A stretch of 6,996 bases of DNA from Desulfarculaceae bacterium (GCA_021737205.1 JAIPEK010000117.1:1-6996); one strand, 5' to 3'. Shown: positions 1 to 6,143, counted from the stretch's first letter. A program made the numbers and translations. The notes: generated from the letters alone by a model not told the origin.

Positions 1-1
1 A

Positions 2-1072
2 AAATTCAAGCGGTTTGTCCCTGTTCACATGCGGATCGTGGAAAGATCCGAAACCCCTTGGTCAGGCGAAGATACGGTCAATATCGTCGTGTCTTCCCGT
101 CATTTCCCCCATGAGCCGGAACGGCTTGAACATCTTGACAGGAACCGGACGTGCTGTTTCGGGCCCGAGTGTATAAACGGTACAGAGTCAGACCCGGCAG
201 TGGAGTACTGTATCCGGTCAGTTTTTCAGGAACCGGTTGAAGAAATTGTTCTGTATACGGCAATCAGTTTTGTGCTTCTTGATGCCTGGGCGATGTGGGC
301 TCCTGAAAAAGCCCGACTCGTTCAAACCCACTTTAAAAGGGCCGGCCGGTTAATTCAAAATCTTTTGGAGGACAAGGAGTTGTCTCATGATATCTTTCAG
401 GTCATGGGCCGGAACCGGGAATACAAGTCCGGCCTGATCCTCTCTCCTCCGGACGGAACCGGTCTTTCGCTGGTTTCCAAATTTGATGAACAGGGCAAAA
501 TGCTGACCACCTTTCAGCCGTATGGTGCAGGGGCCCACGGATCGCTCGTGACCGTGGACAACCGGGTGAAAGCCAAATATGTACGGTTGGAGAAAAGAGA
601 TGTAATGACGGAAAAATACGGGGAGGAAAATGTCCGGCACTGGGAGAGTGTGTTTATAGAGGGAAAGGATATTGACCGTTTTCTGGAAGGCATGGAGAAT
701 GACCTTTCCTCCAAGGCGGATACCCCGTTTTTCGCCGAAGGGGAGTGGTATCTCCCGCTTTTGCGCCATGATTATGATGTCAGGGAGGACAACCTGGTCA
801 TCCTGGAGGCATCAAACGAGCGCTACCTCGACCATGCAGCGGACGATCTTGCCGTATTCGGATGCCGTCATGCAAGACTGGTGCTTATCAGCCAGGATAT
901 CTTTCTTGAAATGCCGGAAAGGCGGTCCCTGTTTAAATTCCCCGTGTCCGGAATACTCCGGATCCCGGCGCTCGAGGGAGCGGATCAGCGGGTGCCGCTC
1001 ACCGATTTTCTGACCCCGTTTGCCATGGATATCATCGGCACCGTTATGGCGGCGGCCCTTGGTACCGATTAG
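2..1072 (+). CDS. SIS-domain protein, divergent GlmS-like C-terminal region (5' partial)
   Basis: The frame is open to the left edge of the window, and the first ATG (position 29) has no Shine-Dalgarno sequence before it, so the gene very probably starts upstream. Residues below are numbered from that ATG. The region around residues 136-176 (GLILSPPDGTG, then VSKF, then GAGAHGSLVTV) lines up by eye with the second SIS domain of glucosamine-6-phosphate synthases, where the pattern is a G-rich loop, LKLKE and a GELKHGPLALI-like stretch. Residues 256-290 (a VILEAS strand, then HARLVLISQD) and the C-terminal LTDFLTPFAMDIIGTVMAAALG segment fit the rest of the domain. SIS domains bind phosphosugars and catalyse aldose/ketose isomerisation. 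The usual GlmS C-terminal motif (PRNLAKSVTVE) is absent, so a true GlmS is unlikely and the substrate is unknown. Any N-terminal glutaminase domain would lie outside the window. The gene is convergent with the ATP-grasp gene. The family call is a remote resemblance seen by eye; the coding call is firm. Confidence 0.6.
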   Translation, partial: KFKRFVPVHMRIVERSETPWSGEDTVNIVVSSRHFPHEPERLEHLDRNRTCCFGPECINGTESDPAVEYCIRSVFQEPVEEIVLYTAISFVLLDAWAMWAPEKARLVQTHFKRAGRLIQNLLEDKELSHDIFQVMGRNREYKSGLILSPPDGTGLSLVSKFDEQGKMLTTFQPYGAGAHGSLVTVDNRVKAKYVRLEKRDVMTEKYGEENVRHWESVFIEGKDIDRFLEGMENDLSSKADTPFFAEGEWYLPLLRHDYDVREDNLVILEASNERYLDHAADDLAVFGCRHARLVLISQDIFLEMPERRSLFKFPVSGILRIPALEGADQRVPLTDFLTPFAMDIIGTVMAAALGTD

Positions 1073-1081
1073 CAGGGGGCC

Positions 1082-1108
1082 GGTCGTTTTGCAATAGCGA
1101 ATACGACC
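1082..1108 (+). terminator. Intergenic hairpin just after the SIS gene
   Basis: Nine bases after the stop codon there is an inverted repeat: GGTCGT TTTGC, tetraloop AATA, then GCGAA, a bulged T, and ACGACC. This gives 11 paired positions including one G-T wobble. It sits between two converging genes, where transcription stops would be useful, but no T-run follows on either strand. It is therefore not a classical intrinsic terminator; it could act as a 3'-end stabiliser or a Rho-associated hairpin. Confidence 0.4.
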
Positions 1109-1151
1109 TCATGACAAGTGTCCGAGGCGGCAAAAGAGCAAAACGAAGCCC

Positions 1152-1178
1152 GATTGCCGCCGGATTCGATGGCGGATC
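1152..1178 (-). terminator. Weak hairpin after the ATP-grasp gene
   Basis: Reading the minus strand past the ATP-grasp stop codon, CCGCC (1175-1171) can pair with GGCGG (1161-1157) around a 9-nt loop, with a further GAT/ATC pairing outside a 2-nt bulge. A moderately T-rich stretch follows (TTCGTTTTGCTCTTTT). The stem is only five strong pairs and the T-rich stretch is displaced, so this is only a candidate terminator for the amidohydrolase/ATP-grasp operon. Confidence 0.25.
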
Positions 1179-1183
1179 AATAT

Positions 1184-2542
1184 TTAGGACTGAGGCTGCC
1201 GGTCAAACTCCAGTTTTCCGCCTTTTGTATGTTCCGGAGGGCGGGAGGGGAGTTCCGGGTTGTGCAGGATATCGTCGGTCGGGGAATCAAAGTTGTACCC
1301 CAGCATGGAAACCACATCCTCGTATTTGAGCATGATATCCTCGTCGCTGTTGCCGGGCACATCAATGATGCAGTAGCGAAAACTTTCCGGATTGTGCTTG
1401 AAATCGGACAGGTTGGCGTTCTCATGGACCAGGTTTCGCACCTTCACTTCCGGGTATTTCATGCTGATCTCCGTGTAAGCGCTCTGAGTAGGAGTCTGCA
1501 TGATCCGGGCATCGGAAAATGCATGCAGTTCAAAATTGTAGCAGTATTGAAAAAGGTCTTCGGTGGCCGCCTTTTGCTCAGGCTTCTTGCCCACTGCCAT
1601 ATCGCACATCATTCGCAGCGGGTCAAAACCCGTGACCGACTCGATGGTTTTGGCGAACTGGAAGGCGATCCGGCTGTTCACCTCGATCAGTGCAAACCGG
1701 TTGTTTTCCTCGTCCGCCCGCAGTTCCACATTAAAGAAACTGTTGTCGATTTCCAGTTCAGGGATCAGCCTGGAAATCCCGTCCCTGATAACTTTTTCAA
1801 GTTCGACCGGAAAGGTGTACGGAAATTCGTGATGGCTGAAGCTGTTGGTTCTTGGGTAGTACACCGCTTTTGTGATACCGAAAAAATAGACCTGTCCTTC
1901 ATATATGTACCCGTCCACCGTGACCTGGTTGCCCTGTATGAATTCCTCGCACATGAAACTGTTGCAGGTGGCGATGTTCAGCGCATTGTGATAGCCTGAA
2001 TTGTAGGAAAGCGCATCCAGGTAATACTGGTTGAAAAGGGCGATGTCCATGCTTTCGTTGCCGATATAGTATTCGAGTTGCTCCGGGGAGTCGATCTTGT
2101 GGGTCCCGAACGAGATGTTGGACCGGACGGGTTTGATAAAAAACGGGGTGGGAAGCTGTGACGGATCCCTGAGGTAATCCAGTGCAAGGCAATAATTCGG
2201 GGTGTATTCCGGTATTGCCTTCTCCTGTAGCCGTCGGCAGATATACTTGTTCTGGCTGTTCACTATTCCCTGGACCGGCGCGAATCGCTTGCCTGTTTCC
2301 TGGGCGATGATGGCGGCGATGATGGCGGATGAGTCATGGGTGCCCACCACGCCGTCATAGATATCCGGGTTGTGGTTGATCCGCTGAATCGTCTGGTCCA
2401 GGTATTCCCGGACACCGAAGCTGAGGATCTTTTCAATGGTTTCCATCGTGAGTTCATACTCTTGCTGGTCCCTGAAACTCTGTTCCACCACGTCGATATC
2501 ACTGGCATCACAAAGAAAAAGAATCCGTTTTTTTTCGCTCAT
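1184..2542 (-). CDS. ATP-grasp domain ligase, possible amino-acid/peptide ligase
   Basis: This is a 452-residue cytoplasmic protein with no signal peptide or membrane segment. It has the ATP-grasp layout. An N-terminal alpha/beta region spans about residues 1-125 (KRILFLCDASD strand; DGVVGTHDSSAIIAAIIA). An ATP-binding strand FFIKPVRSN carries Lys137. The adenine-hinge-like segment MCEEFIQG (about 197-204) is followed by VDGYIYEGQVYFFG. The metal-binding pair is NVE (271-273) and EVNSR (287-291), equivalent to the ExNPR signature. These enzymes form an acyl-phosphate from a carboxylate and ATP, then join it to an amine or similar nucleophile. The closest general types are carbamoyl-phosphate-synthase-like and L-amino-acid ligase-like proteins; the substrate cannot be read from sequence. 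About 115 residues after the catalytic core (338-452) are not assigned to a domain. A Shine-Dalgarno AAGGAG lies 9 nt before the ATG. The start lies 18 nt after the amidohydrolase stop, so it is the second gene of an operon. Confidence 0.85.
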   Translation of the reverse strand: MSEKKRILFLCDASDIDVVEQSFRDQQEYELTMETIEKILSFGVREYLDQTIQRINHNPDIYDGVVGTHDSSAIIAAIIAQETGKRFAPVQGIVNSQNKYICRRLQEKAIPEYTPNYCLALDYLRDPSQLPTPFFIKPVRSNISFGTHKIDSPEQLEYYIGNESMDIALFNQYYLDALSYNSGYHNALNIATCNSFMCEEFIQGNQVTVDGYIYEGQVYFFGITKAVYYPRTNSFSHHEFPYTFPVELEKVIRDGISRLIPELEIDNSFFNVELRADEENNRFALIEVNSRIAFQFAKTIESVTGFDPLRMMCDMAVGKKPEQKAATEDLFQYCYNFELHAFSDARIMQTPTQSAYTEISMKYPEVKVRNLVHENANLSDFKHNPESFRYCIIDVPGNSDEDIMLKYEDVVSMLGYNFDSPTDDILHNPELPSRPPEHTKGGKLEFDRQPQS

Positions 2543-2551
2543 ACAGAGTTT

Positions 2552-2557
2552 CTCCTT
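2552..2557 (-). promoter_or_regulatory. Ribosome binding site of the ATP-grasp gene
   Basis: On the minus strand AAGGAG is followed by 9 nt and then ATG at 2542. It lies in the 18-nt gap after the amidohydrolase stop codon, within an A-rich run. The short gap with its own good ribosome site supports translation from a shared transcript and fixes the start codon. Confidence 0.75.
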
Positions 2558-2560
2558 TTT

Positions 2561-3814
2561 TTAACTGGTTTCAAGATCGGAAGAGGCGAAAGCCCAGTGG
2601 GCCACATCCACTTTTCCTTTAATCAGGGTACCTTCCTTGAAAACGAACACGATACTCCCTTCCGGGTCGAGACACGAGATGTTTTCAAGAGGATTCTCTC
2701 CAAGCACGATGCAGTCGGCGGATTTCCTTTTTTCAAGGGTTCCGATCCGGTCGTCCATCTGCAACGCTTCGGCAGCGGTTTTGGTCGAGGCCACAATGGC
2801 CTGTTCTTCTGACATCAGTCCGAGCTTTACATACTGGATAAGTTCCGTGGCGTTTTTTCCATGATAATTGTAAGGAGTGCCCGCGTCAGTACCCATCACC
2901 ACTTTGACACCGTTTTCAATGGCATGTCCCAGGTTTTGTTTTCGGATTTTTTCCACCTCCTTGGCCTTTTCAAACATAAACTGGGGGATATTGTTGTTGC
3001 GTTTGGCCTTGAGCATCCAGAAGTTGGAACTCAATGTGGAAGAGAGAAAAACACCCTTGTCCGCCATCATCCGTATGGCCTCTTCATCGGCGAGAGTCCC
3101 GTGCTCGATGGTTCGCACCCCTGCTTTTACTGCATTTTTGATCCCTTCGGCACCATGGGCATGAGCGGCTGTGTGGAAGCCGATTTTTCGACCTTCATTT
3201 ACAACTGCACGGATTTCGTCGATATCCAGCTGGGGCGCACCGGGTACACCGCCAGGATTCATGATGGCGCCGGTGGCCATCACCTTGAGTAAATCCGCCC
3301 CTTCCTTAATCTGTTCCCGGGCCGCCTTCCGGTTTTCTTCCACTCCGTCGGCTTCCCTGTACAATCCTTTGAAATATTCATTGCCCGCCGTCATCATACA
3401 GATGATTTTACCGCTGGCCAGAATCCTCGGTCCGATGATCAATCCGTCCTCCACAGCTTTTTTCACGGCGATGTCGATGAAATTGGCCGACCCCACGTTC
3501 CGGACCGTGGTCACCCCGGCCCGAACCGTGTTGGTCATTTCCTTGGCCGCACGGATGGTCCTCAGTTTGTCCTCCACCAGGCTTTCATGGTAGGTGTCTC
3601 CCATCCCGTGCATGTCGAGATGAATATGGGTGTCGATCAATCCGGGAATGATATACTTTCCAGTACAGTCTATCGTTTTGGCGTTTTTCGGAATTTTGAC
3701 CTTTCCGCGCTCTCCCACCGCATGAATCAATGAATCTTTGAATACCATGACGGCGTCCTGTATGTGCTTTTTGCCGCCGTCAAACAGCGTCGCTCCGTCC
3801 AGAACCGTATACAC
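2561..3814 (-). CDS. Metal-dependent amidohydrolase (imidazolonepropionase/prolidase-like)
   Basis: This is a complete 417-residue amidohydrolase-superfamily enzyme without a signal peptide, so probably cytoplasmic. A small N-terminal beta-sandwich (about 1-55) leads into IPGLIDTHIHLD, which carries the metal ligands His63 and His65. Lys177 in LLKVMATGAI is the expected carboxylated bridging lysine. His218 (AHAHG), His238 (TIEHGT) and Asp310 (MGTDAGTP) complete a binuclear metal site. The C-terminal segment LEKRKSADCIVLGENPLENI closes the sandwich, as is typical. This pattern (HxH, K, H, H, D, with HAHG and IEHGT) matches the subgroup often annotated as imidazolonepropionase-like or Xaa-Pro dipeptidase. 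Several studied members hydrolyse N-acyl or dipeptide substrates with C-terminal Pro, Arg or Lys, so a peptidase/amidase role is more likely than histidine degradation, for which no hut genes are visible. Translation begins at GTG, supported by a Shine-Dalgarno 9 nt upstream. It is the first gene of the operon with the ATP-grasp ligase. Confidence 0.9.
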   Translation of the reverse strand: MYTVLDGATLFDGGKKHIQDAVMVFKDSLIHAVGERGKVKIPKNAKTIDCTGKYIIPGLIDTHIHLDMHGMGDTYHESLVEDKLRTIRAAKEMTNTVRAGVTTVRNVGSANFIDIAVKKAVEDGLIIGPRILASGKIICMMTAGNEYFKGLYREADGVEENRKAAREQIKEGADLLKVMATGAIMNPGGVPGAPQLDIDEIRAVVNEGRKIGFHTAAHAHGAEGIKNAVKAGVRTIEHGTLADEEAIRMMADKGVFLSSTLSSNFWMLKAKRNNNIPQFMFEKAKEVEKIRKQNLGHAIENGVKVVMGTDAGTPYNYHGKNATELIQYVKLGLMSEEQAIVASTKTAAEALQMDDRIGTLEKRKSADCIVLGENPLENISCLDPEGSIVFVFKEGTLIKGKVDVAHWAFASSDLETS

Positions 3815-3823
3815 AGTGTGATG

Positions 3824-3830
3824 TCCTTTC
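3824..3830 (-). promoter_or_regulatory. Ribosome binding site deciding the GTG start of the amidohydrolase
   Basis: On the minus strand GAAAGGA lies 9 nt before GTG (3814-3812). The reading frame stays open upstream to a TGA at 3862-3860 but offers no ATG or GTG alternative there. The GTG call therefore rests on this site and on the family's usual N-terminal length. Confidence 0.65.
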
Positions 3831-3836
3831 TCAATC

Positions 3837-3958
3837 AGTAACCGTTCACGGTTATCGGTTCACAGTTCACGGTTTTTTCCATTGATTTCAACTCTTGAAT
3901 TAATTTAATCTCTGTTTTTTAACCGTGAACCGACAACTGTAAACCGTGAACGGTTACT
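3837..3958. repeat. Inverted pair of 7-bp repeat arrays (CACGGTT / AACCGTG)
   Basis: The left arm, 3840-3874, is five consecutive heptamers: AACCGTT, CACGGTT, ATCGGTT, CACAGTT, CACGGTT. The right arm, 3921-3955, is the same design on the opposite strand: AACCGTG, AACCGAC, AACTGTA, AACCGTG, AACGGTT. The outermost 17 bp are perfect inverted repeats (3837-3853 against 3942-3958). The inner units match imperfectly, the variable first two bases and the C-A-G/C-G-G alternation being shuffled. A 43-46 bp AT-rich spacer separates the arms. The whole could fold into a long cruciform or RNA hairpin in the 5' leader of the amidohydrolase mRNA. There is no T-run, so it is not a simple terminator. Possible natures are a dispersed non-coding repeat, a protein-binding iteron array or a small mobile (MITE-like) element; no target-site duplication is obvious. 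Confidence 0.85.
3884..3900. promoter_or_regulatory. Short palindrome related to the pfaD-upstream operators
   Basis: GATTTCAACTCTTGAAT, containing the palindrome TTCAA-CTC-TTGAA (3887-3899), lies in the AT-rich spacer between the two heptamer arrays, with its centre about 79 bp upstream of the amidohydrolase GTG. It equals the downstream pfaD site GATTTCAAGTCTCTTGAAT with two bases (GT) missing. It may be a degenerate binding site for the same regulator. The 2-bp shortening changes half-site geometry, so function is uncertain. Confidence 0.35.
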
Positions 3959-4046
3959 TCAATCAATTTCAATTGGGCCTTTTGTATCTCCATATATATG
4001 CACTGCCGGGCCTGCCGTCAAGTGTTTCATGCTGCTTTTTCGGCTG
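3959..4046. other. Gap between the heptamer repeat and the pfaD stop, no feature seen
   Basis: These bases lie downstream of pfaD on the minus strand. I found no hairpin followed by a T-run and no plausible small gene. The only notable pattern is a short GGCAG/CTGCC-type repetition around 4004-4019, too weak to call a terminator. Transcription of pfaD may therefore continue into the repeat region and possibly into the amidohydrolase operon. Confidence 0.4.
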
Positions 4047-5600
4047 TTATGGCAAGCCGGAGAGAATGTTTTCCACTGGATGGAAGGTCAAGGTATGGCC
4101 GCCTGGCAAGGTGATCCCCTGCTGTCGTACCCAGGCCGCCCTTGTCAATACGGCTGCACCAAAGAGGATATTCAAAGCTATCACGGCTGTTTCCCTGTTT
4201 TGCGGCAACTCCAGAAAACTTCCATTGACCCACTGGTTGAACGCACCCATGGCCGGACCGCACCAGATCTGGTAATCCATTTTCCGCTCTGCTTTCCCCT
4301 GAACAGCCCATTTGGAGGCAAGTCCCAGATAGGAACGGAAAACCAGGGCCATTTTGTGTTTGGGGTCGGACTGAGCCTTTTCGATTTCCTTTTGATTGCC
4401 CCTGGCTTTGAAAAATTCCTTTGTCCGGTGCCACTCGGTTTCAAACCCGGACATCAGGATTTTTTCCTCCACGTGTTTCCGCTCTTTTTCCGGGATATCC
4501 TCGAACCGGGCATGCGCCCGGTAAAGTCCGTAGAGTTTCTCCGCTTTCAATGGAAACATGGTGCCCCGTTTGAGTACCTGGACCCGGGCTCCGATCTCGA
4601 ACATATCCGCGGAGGGCGCCATGGCCACGTCCGCTTGCTGGGCCAGGGCGAGAAGCTGTTTTACATCCTCGGATATATCGGCTTCCACGCAGGACTGGTT
4701 CACCGAGCCTGTGAGGATGTAGGCGGCGCCCATCTGGAAAGCTGCCGCAGCCGCCTGGGGTGTGGATATTCCCCCGGCAAGGCCCACGCATAAGGGCTCG
4801 GTGTATTGATATTTCGTTGCGGATTCTTCTTTTAATGCCAGCATGGTGGGCAGAAGGGTGAGGGCCGGCCGATTGTCCGTATGTCCGCCTGAATCGGCTT
4901 CCGCCGTGAGATCATGGGCCATGGGGATATACCGGGAAAGCTGTTTTTCCCGTTCGGTCACAAGTCCTCTTTCATACAGCTTTTGCACCAGCTTTTCCGG
5001 CGGAGGTGAGAAAAACCGGTCCGCCACTTCCACCCGGGAGACTTTGGCGATAATGCGGTTGGCAGCGACAACACGTCCGTTAACGTCAGTATGCAGCCCT
5101 TTGATCCGGTAATAGACAAGGGGCAGGGTCATTCGCATGAAAGCGGCCGCACTCACCAGAGAGATGCCGTGTTGTAAATAGAGCTCCACCACGGCCATCT
5201 CGTGGTCCGGATCAGAGGGGGAGTGGATCAGGTTGAACCCGAAGGGTTTCCCGTGCAGGGTTTCTTTCAGCTCCCGGATCGCCTGTTCGATCCGCTCCAG
5301 GGAAAGTCCCCCGGATCCGAAAAATGCCGCCATCCCGTTTTCCGCCATGGCCTTGACCATCCGCTCTCCTGTAATACCGTTGGCCATGGCACCGGCAATG
5401 TAGGGATATTTCATGTTGTGCCGGGCTAGAAATTCCCGGTCTCCCAGGTTTTCAATCGGGAGAGCCGGCACAAAAGCCCCCTCCGACAGAAAAAAAGGGG
5501 TTTCTATGTCAAAAAGGTGTTTGACGATTCCGTTTTTGTCCGCAACTGTGGTCATGTTTGTAGATGTGGACCATTCCGCGATGTTTGGTTTCCGGTTCAT
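4047..5600 (-). CDS. pfaD: PfaD-family enoyl reductase (2-nitropropane-dioxygenase-like flavoprotein)
   Basis: This is a complete 517-residue cytoplasmic protein, near the usual length of PfaD (about 540). PfaD is the separate FMN-dependent enoyl reductase that works in trans with polyunsaturated-fatty-acid and some polyketide synthases, reducing the 2,3-double bond of the growing acyl-ACP chain. The TIM-barrel begins near IENLGDREF and YPYIAGAMANGITGERMV (about 49-84). The signature EADSGGHTDNRP occurs at 234-245. The FMN-phosphate-binding stretch GLAGGISTPQAAAAAFQMGA spans 273-292 and leads into YILTGSVNQ. The diagnostic PfaD segment MAPSADMFEIGARVQVLKRG spans 327-346. The C-terminal IWCGPAMGAFNQWVNG (445-460) is also typical of the family. 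The start is the first ATG: AGAGG lies only 3 nt before it, a short spacing, but the alternative Met16 has no ribosome site at all. No ketosynthase, acyltransferase, dehydratase or ACP gene is adjacent, so this is an orphan copy within the window. It is divergent from the binding-protein gene. Confidence 0.92.
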   Translation of the reverse strand: MNRKPNIAEWSTSTNMTTVADKNGIVKHLFDIETPFFLSEGAFVPALPIENLGDREFLARHNMKYPYIAGAMANGITGERMVKAMAENGMAAFFGSGGLSLERIEQAIRELKETLHGKPFGFNLIHSPSDPDHEMAVVELYLQHGISLVSAAAFMRMTLPLVYYRIKGLHTDVNGRVVAANRIIAKVSRVEVADRFFSPPPEKLVQKLYERGLVTEREKQLSRYIPMAHDLTAEADSGGHTDNRPALTLLPTMLALKEESATKYQYTEPLCVGLAGGISTPQAAAAAFQMGAAYILTGSVNQSCVEADISEDVKQLLALAQQADVAMAPSADMFEIGARVQVLKRGTMFPLKAEKLYGLYRAHARFEDIPEKERKHVEEKILMSGFETEWHRTKEFFKARGNQKEIEKAQSDPKHKMALVFRSYLGLASKWAVQGKAERKMDYQIWCGPAMGAFNQWVNGSFLELPQNRETAVIALNILFGAAVLTRAAWVRQQGITLPGGHTLTFHPVENILSGLP

Positions 5601-5647
5601 TTTCCTCTTTCTTATGGTTTTTCGGGCCGATAATATATCGTCGTCTC

Positions 5648-5689
5648 TTCAAGAGACTTGAAACAAGACTGGATTTCAAGTCTCTTGAA
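5648..5689. promoter_or_regulatory. Two 15-bp palindromic operator-like sites upstream of pfaD
   Basis: TTCAAG-AGA-CTTGAA (5648-5662) and TTCAAG-TCT-CTTGAA (5675-5689) are each self-palindromic. Together they form a perfect 16-bp inverted repeat (5648-5663 against 5674-5689) around a 10-nt centre. Their centres are 27 bp apart, about two and a half helical turns, and lie about 55 and 82 bp before the pfaD ATG. An AT-rich TATATT (minus strand, 5637-5632) could be a -10 box, but no good -35 is seen at 17 bp, so any promoter would overlap the first palindrome. The layout suits a dimeric regulator binding two sites. As RNA it could instead form a 16-bp hairpin. I do not recognise the regulator. 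Confidence 0.6.
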
Positions 5690-5825
5690 TACTACCCTGA
5701 AAAACGTCCAAGGTCAATCCGCAAGGCAATGGTTTCCAGAGCAATCGAATGAAATTATTCTCACCTCTTTGCAACAGTTTTCGGGCGGTTATCCAGAGCT
5801 CATATGTGTGTATGGCACGGGCGGA
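5690..5825. other. Non-coding stretch without recognisable features
   Basis: No convincing reading frame with a ribosome site, no hairpin and no recognisable promoter was found between the pfaD operator palindromes and the structured element. Open frames crossing it on either strand begin or end inside the inverted repeats and have no domain character. Confidence 0.4.
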
Positions 5826-5997
5826 GGCAGCAGACGATCCGGTGTAACCTGTAGCGGATTCAAATGCCGGTCGGTTACCGGTCACACGACGTGACCGGTT
5901 CCGGCATTTGCCTCGGAGCAGCCCAGGACGGGCTGCGAGGGCCGAAGGCAAGCGCCAGCTTACATGAGCGGAAGGTTACACCGGATCGGCTGCTGCC
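5826..5997. ncRNA. 172-bp multi-hairpin element, possible structured RNA or repeat remnant
   Basis: The outer arms 5826-5850 and 5973-5997 are inverted repeats matching at 24 of 25 positions, reading GGCAGCAG, one mismatch, then CGATCCGGTGTAACCT. Enclosed in order are three smaller structures. The first is a hairpin of CAAATGCCGG (5861-5870) with CCGGCATTTG (5901-5910), continued by ACCGGTCAC/GTGACCGGT (5877-5885, 5891-5899) around loop ACGAC. The second is CCTC-GCAGCCC / GGGCTGC-GAGG (5911-5940) with loop AGGAC. The third is a small GCC-GAA-GGC hairpin (5941-5949). The result is a closed multi-branch junction, strongly favouring a folded nucleic acid over protein coding. The segment around GGAAGGTTACACCGGAT and the general layout recall domain I of bacterial group II introns, but no reverse transcriptase or domain V is present here, so it would be a remnant. 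A MITE or palindromic repeat is the alternative. The strand is not certain; the plus strand suits the intron idea. Confidence 0.55.
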
Positions 5998-6062
5998 GGG
6001 AACAAGGCACTGACTCATAAAATTTCATGCGATCGCCCTGCAATGCTCTCCCTTGTATAAGC

Positions 6063-6113
6063 TGTAAGAGTTTTTCTTACAAAAAAATCAGAAATCATCT
6101 GATTGATTTTTTT
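6063..6113. terminator. Two overlapping AT-rich hairpins
   Basis: TGTAAGA-GTTTT-TCTTACA (6063-6081) is immediately followed by a second inverted repeat. In this, A7-ATCAG-type bases (6081-6091) pair with CTGATT (6099-6104) and the T7 run (6107-6113), or in another register AAAAAAATCA pairs with TGATTTTTTT. The second ends in a T-run on the plus strand and has the matching A-run on the other side, so it could stop transcription in either direction. The stems are GC-poor, so terminator strength is doubtful. It would insulate the binding-protein gene from transcription through the structured element. Confidence 0.35.
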
Positions 6114-6143
6114 GATGAATCCGGATTATTCTGCCGTCAACGG

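Noticed and set aside
29..31. ATG at 29 as the true start of the SIS gene
   Set aside because: The frame is open to the window edge and no Shine-Dalgarno sequence precedes this ATG, so the gene is treated as 5' partial.
1118..1999. A 293-codon plus-strand open frame opposite the ATP-grasp gene
   Set aside because: It is antisense to a gene with clear ATP-grasp motifs, has no domain character, and is explained as an antisense shadow of codon bias.
3840..3955. CRISPR array
   Set aside because: Units are 7 bp, contiguous and without unique spacers, and the two halves are in opposite orientation.
5813..5829. Sigma-54-like TGGCACG box
   Set aside because: The -24 half is perfect but the GC of the -12 half is displaced by one base and TTGC is absent; spacing is strict for this promoter class.
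5676..5951. Small open frames on both strands in the divergent intergenic region
   Set aside because: They run through the inverted repeats, lack ribosome sites and show no recognisable protein features.
5826..5997. Integron attC site
   Set aside because: The arms end in GTGTAACC/GGTTACAC, which do not fit the RYYYAAC/GTTRRRY core sites, and there is no cassette array or integrase.
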